NCBI GenBank assembly: GCA_936941515.1
Contig: CAKZJI010000284.1
Span: 1-18,170, forward strand
Length of the DNA stretch: 18,170 nucleotides
Source: an uncultured Propionibacteriaceae bacterium
GTDB lineage: Bacteria > Actinomycetota > Actinomycetes > Propionibacteriales > Propionibacteriaceae
Direction of reading: 5' to 3'
Positions 15,148 through 18,170 of this stretch are shown here, piece after piece. The translations under genes were made by a program, and so were the position numbers. A model generated the notes under the pieces. The model saw only the letters and a list, made by a program, of their open reading frames with translations, made no database searches and was not told where the DNA came from. The first letter of the stretch is position 1, and the number at the start of each line of letters is the position of its first letter.

Positions 15148-16728
15148 ATGGAAAAGTCCGCGCCGAAACGGGAGATCTTCAACTCACGTAATTTCTTCAT
15201 CCTCGCAGCCATCGGATCTGCCGTCGGACTGGGCAATATCTGGCGGTTTCCCTATGTCGCCTACAGCAACGGCGGTGGCGCGTTTATCCTGCCGTATCTC
15301 ATCGCGTTGCTGAGCGCGGGCATCCCACTGCTGTTCTTCGACTACGCCATCGGGCATCGATACCGGGGCTCCGCTCCCCTGGCGCTGCGCAGGCTCGGGG
15401 GCTGGACCGAGACCCTGGGCTGGTGGCAGGTGATGGTGTGCTTCATGATCGCGATCTACTACGCCGCCATCGTCGCCTGGGCGGGGATGTACACGATCTT
15501 CAGCTTCAATCAGGCGTGGGGGCAAGATCCCGGGGGATTTCTGAAGAGCCAGTTCCTGCACATGGCGGCGGAGCCTGGAGTGGGCTTCGAGTTCGTGCCA
15601 TCGCTGATGGTCCCCATGGTCGTGGTGTGGGCGGTAACTCTCGGAACCATCGCGCTGGGCGTCAACAAGGGTCTGGCCCTGGCGAACCTGGTGTTCATGC
15701 CGCTGCTGGTGGTGATGTTCCTGGTCCTGGTGGTGCAGTCGCTGTTCCTGCCGGGGGCCGGTGAGGGTTTGAACTCGCTGTTTACCCCCGACTGGTCTGC
15801 GCTCGGCAATCCAGGGGTGTGGGCCTCGGCCTTCAGCCAGATCTTCTTCTCACTGTCGGTGGGCTTTGGCATCATGCTGACCTACGCCTCCTACCTGAAG
15901 CGCCGCACGGATCTGACGGGCTCTGGACTGGTGGTGGGTTTCGCCAACTCCGGCTTCGAGCTGCTGGCGGGCATCGGCGTGTTCGCGGCGCTGGGATTCA
16001 TGGCCAACATCGCCGGCAAGCCGGTGGGGGAGGTCGCCGACAAGGGCCTGACCTTGGCCTTCGTCGCCTTCCCCACGATCATCTCTCAGGCCCCCCTGAG
16101 CTCTCTGATGGGGGTGCTGTTCTTCGGCTCCCTGACGGTGGCGGGCATCACATCGCTGCTCAGCATCGTCGAGGTGATCGTCTCCGCGGTCCGCGACAAG
16201 CTGGGCATCTCCAAGCAACGGGCGACGGCGGCCATCGGGATCCCGATGGCGGTCATCTCCACCTGTCTGCTGGGAACCACGACCGCGCTGTACTTCCTGG
16301 ACATCACCGACGAGTTCGTCAACAAGTTCGGCATCCTGGCGGGTGCGTTCGCGTGTGTGGTGTCGGTGTGTTGGATCGTCGGCAAGCTGCCGGTGCTACG
16401 CAGGCATCTGGATCGCTTCTCCAGCTTCCCGACGGGAAAGGTCTGGATGATCTTCATCGGCGGCATCGTCCCCCTCGTGCTGGGCTACATGCTGGTCAGC
16501 GAGCTCATCGCCAAGTTCACGGAACCCTACGAGGGCTATCCGCTGCATCTGCTCGGCATCTTCGGCTGGGGCATGTCGGCGGCCCTGATCGTCGTCGCGC
16601 TCATCCTCCGGGCCCTCCCCTGGCGTCGCAGCGTCAGCGTCGAGTTCGACGAGACCAGCAACGAGCATGAACATCACGATTCCAGCCTCCCTGCTGGGGG
16701 GAAAGAAGAGGAGGAGGCTGCGAAATGA
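15148..16728 (+). CDS. metP: NSS-family sodium:amino acid symporter, MetP-like
   Basis: The protein has 526 residues and 11-12 predicted membrane helices. It opens with the hallmark of neurotransmitter:sodium symporters: GSAVGLGNIWRFPYVAYSNG, the unwound helix 1 that holds Na+ and substrate, and GGGAFILPYL. Helix 6 reads SLSVGFGIMLTYASYL. ATG 15148 is chosen since AGGGGAG is about six bases upstream; the upstream ATG at 15079 has no ribosome site. The acidic tail (EEEEAAK) is hydrophilic. Immediately downstream, sharing ATGA, is a 40-residue MetS-type small subunit. NSS proteins with this partner are MetP of Corynebacterium glutamicum, a Na+-coupled methionine/alanine importer. Other amino acids are possible for family members; the small partner argues for MetP. 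Confidence 0.92.
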   Translation: MEKSAPKREIFNSRNFFILAAIGSAVGLGNIWRFPYVAYSNGGGAFILPYLIALLSAGIPLLFFDYAIGHRYRGSAPLALRRLGGWTETLGWWQVMVCFMIAIYYAAIVAWAGMYTIFSFNQAWGQDPGGFLKSQFLHMAAEPGVGFEFVPSLMVPMVVVWAVTLGTIALGVNKGLALANLVFMPLLVVMFLVLVVQSLFLPGAGEGLNSLFTPDWSALGNPGVWASAFSQIFFSLSVGFGIMLTYASYLKRRTDLTGSGLVVGFANSGFELLAGIGVFAALGFMANIAGKPVGEVADKGLTLAFVAFPTIISQAPLSSLMGVLFFGSLTVAGITSLLSIVEVIVSAVRDKLGISKQRATAAIGIPMAVISTCLLGTTTALYFLDITDEFVNKFGILAGAFACVVSVCWIVGKLPVLRRHLDRFSSFPTGKVWMIFIGGIVPLVLGYMLVSELIAKFTEPYEGYPLHLLGIFGWGMSAALIVVALILRALPWRRSVSVEFDETSNEHEHHDSSLPAGGKEEEEAAK

Positions 16729-16847
16729 CCATGACCGCCATCGTCATGATGATCCTGGCCATCGCCACCTTGTGGGGTGGCCTGGTGGCTGCGGCTGTGA
16801 ATCTCTTCCGCCGGCCGGACCTCTCCGCAGAGGACGCCGACGACTAG
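16725..16847 (+). CDS. metS: MetS-type small subunit of the NSS symporter
   Basis: This 40-residue ORF is easily missed. ATG 16725 overlaps the stop of the symporter (ATGA) and has GAGGAGG seven bases upstream, an excellent site; an in-frame ATG two codons later is an alternative. One hydrophobic helix spans about residues 5-27 (AIVMMILAIATLWGGLVAAA), followed by NLFRRP and the acidic tail DLSAEDADD. This is the form of MetS, which C. glutamicum MetP needs for methionine and alanine uptake. Length, position and coupling all agree. Being so short, it cannot be identified by motif alone, but the pairing is convincing. Confidence 0.88.
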   Translation: MTMTAIVMMILAIATLWGGLVAAAVNLFRRPDLSAEDADD

Positions 16848-16875
16848 AGGGCTGAAGCCTGTCGGATAGTTCACG

Positions 16876-16881
16876 TACACT
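16876..16881 (+). promoter_or_regulatory. Possible -10 seven bases before the PBP start
   Basis: TACACT ends seven bases before ATG 16889, again the leaderless layout. A -35 is not clear. The sequence GGGGG near the ATG is too close to be a normal ribosome site. Confidence 0.35.
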
Positions 16882-16888
16882 GGGGGCC

Positions 16889-18170
16889 ATGTCGACGCCC
16901 AAGCCAAACAATACGGTCTATTCGCTAGCCATGTTCGGGTTGGTCAGCATTCTCTGCGGCGTGCTGCTGGCGGGTTTGGCTGTTCCCATGACGGCCCTGG
17001 CAGGTGGGGCCACGAAGCTCGTCGCCGACTCGATCCAGTATCTGCCGGCTGAGTTGGAGACCCCGCCGCAGTCCGAGCGGTCACGGGTGCTGATGGCGGA
17101 TGGCTCGGAGTTGGCCACCTTCTTCGAGGAGAACCGGGAGTACAAGCCTCTCGATCAGATCGCGAAGAACATGCAGAAGGCGCAGGTCGCCATTGAGGAT
17201 CACCGGTTCTACGAGCACGGCGCGATCGACATCCAGGGCTTGGGCCGTGCCATCGTGAAGACCATCACGGGCGACACGCAGGGTGCCTCCACCTTGACGC
17301 AGCAGTACGTGAAGCAGGTGCAGATTGAAAGCGCCAAGATACGCGACGACAAGACGGGCGTGCGGGCCGCGCAGACCCCCACCCTGGAGCGCAAGATCCG
17401 CGAGATGCGCTACGCGATGGCTGTTGAGGAGCGTCTGACGAAAGATCAGATCCTGGAGCGCTACCTCAACATTGCGTACTACGGTGACGGCGCGTATGGC
17501 GTGGAGGCGGCAGCCAAGCACTACTGGAACACCTCCGCTGAGAATTTGACGCTGGATCAGGCCGCGATGCTCGCCGGCATCGTCCAGAACCCGGATGCCT
17601 ACAATCCGGTGAAGTACCCGCAGAAGGCCATTGAGCGCCGCAATCAGGTGCTGAATCGCATGGCCTCCCCGGCGGTCGGCTTCATCACCAAGGAAGAGGC
17701 CGAGGCAGCCAAGCAGGTTGGCTTCGACGCATCACAGGTGCAGTCCACGGTGAACGGCTGCACCGTCTCCAGGTTCCCGACGCTGTGCCAGTACGTGTAC
17801 AACGTTCTGATCTCCGATCAGATGCCGAGCCTGGGCTCCACCCCTCGCGAGCGCGCAAACACCCTGAAACGCGGCGGCCTCACCATTCACACCCTCATCA
17901 ACCCGGAGGCTCAGCAGGCAGCGGAGGACGCCGTCGCAAGCACCGTTGGCCCAACCGATCCGGTCTGGGGTGGCGCCGTGCTGCTCCAACCCAGCACGGG
18001 CCTGATCGTCGCCATGGCGCAGAGCCGACCCAAGCTGGGTGACGGTGAGGGCGAAACCTGGAAGCTGATCAACGCAGAGGAGAAGTACGGCGGCATTGAG
18101 GGCTTCCAGGCTGGATCGACGTTCAAGCCCTTCGTGGTGGCGACCGCATTGAACGCGGGTGTGGCACCCA
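16889..18170 (+). CDS. Class A penicillin-binding protein (glycosyltransferase/transpeptidase), 5' part
   Basis: The frame runs off the window end; 427 residues are visible. One membrane anchor is at about 11-35 (YSLAMFGLVSILCGVLLAGL). The GT51 peptidoglycan glycosyltransferase follows: catalytic E103 in AIEDHRFYEHGAID, GASTLTQQYVKQ (132-143), then RKIREMRYAMAVEERLTKDQILERYLN and YYGDGAYGVEAAAKHYW. The transpeptidase starts after about 340; its nucleophile S410 lies in the S-x-x-K box GSTFKPF. The SxN and KTG boxes lie beyond the window. It polymerises lipid II into glycan chains and cross-links the stem peptides outside the membrane. ATG 16889 is chosen since it opens at MSTPKPN just before the anchor. 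Which PBP (PonA-like) cannot be told. It lies 41 bases downstream of metS, but with its own promoter candidate. Confidence 0.95.
   Translation, partial: MSTPKPNNTVYSLAMFGLVSILCGVLLAGLAVPMTALAGGATKLVADSIQYLPAELETPPQSERSRVLMADGSELATFFEENREYKPLDQIAKNMQKAQVAIEDHRFYEHGAIDIQGLGRAIVKTITGDTQGASTLTQQYVKQVQIESAKIRDDKTGVRAAQTPTLERKIREMRYAMAVEERLTKDQILERYLNIAYYGDGAYGVEAAAKHYWNTSAENLTLDQAAMLAGIVQNPDAYNPVKYPQKAIERRNQVLNRMASPAVGFITKEEAEAAKQVGFDASQVQSTVNGCTVSRFPTLCQYVYNVLISDQMPSLGSTPRERANTLKRGGLTIHTLINPEAQQAAEDAVASTVGPTDPVWGGAVLLQPSTGLIVAMAQSRPKLGDGEGETWKLINAEEKYGGIEGFQAGSTFKPFVVATALNAGVAP

Noticed and set aside
1..18170. CRISPR arrays, tRNA, rRNA, transposase or integrase genes
   Set aside because: No regularly spaced direct repeats, RNA gene signatures or recombinase motifs were seen on either strand.

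Overview
The window is high-GC, densely packed DNA whose protein families point to an actinobacterium: a MetP/MetS methionine-type symporter pair, a two-domain penicillin-binding protein, HXXEE and TetR proteins, an A-A-T fused ECF transporter, and several starts preceded 6-7 nt upstream by a TANNNT -10 hexamer. A member of Propionibacteriales is my tentative guess from the look of the proteins; nothing here proves the genus.

Layout: (i) 2-496, the 3' end of an alpha/beta hydrolase. (ii) 573-1980, a divergent TetR regulator and HXXEE membrane protein, with two promoters back to back and repeated ATCATCAT/TCATCA operator-like DNA lying in their spacers. (iii) 1988-2251, a small unknown ORF, followed by an inverted-repeat cluster (2317-2384). 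(iv) 8843-2381 on the minus strand, a tightly coupled four-gene transport operon: YkoE-like ECF S component, fused ATPase-ATPase-T component, then two exporter-fold ABC half-transporters that should form a heterodimer. (v) 8990-12122, two tandem paralogous membrane proteins with extracellular PQQ-like domains; the first is broken by a frameshift at a C5 run. (vi) 12214-15065, a nucleotide-sugar/glycan initiation module: non-hydrolysing UDP-GlcNAc 2-epimerase family protein, PglE-like aminotransferase and PglC-like phosphoglycosyl transferase. (vii) 15148-16847, an NSS-family symporter with its 40-residue MetS small subunit. (viii) 16889 to the window end, a class A penicillin-binding protein, incomplete at its 3' end.

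The least explained parts are the transport operon (an importer module joined to a YbtPQ/IrtAB-like exporter-fold pair, with an operator-like dyad over its promoter) and the tandem PQQ-like membrane proteins, whose family and job I do not recognise. The glycan module is incomplete: the dehydratase/oxidase and acetyltransferase needed to make its sugar are not in view. No tRNA, rRNA, CRISPR array, insertion sequence or integrase was seen. No stretch over 300 bases lacks a gene.
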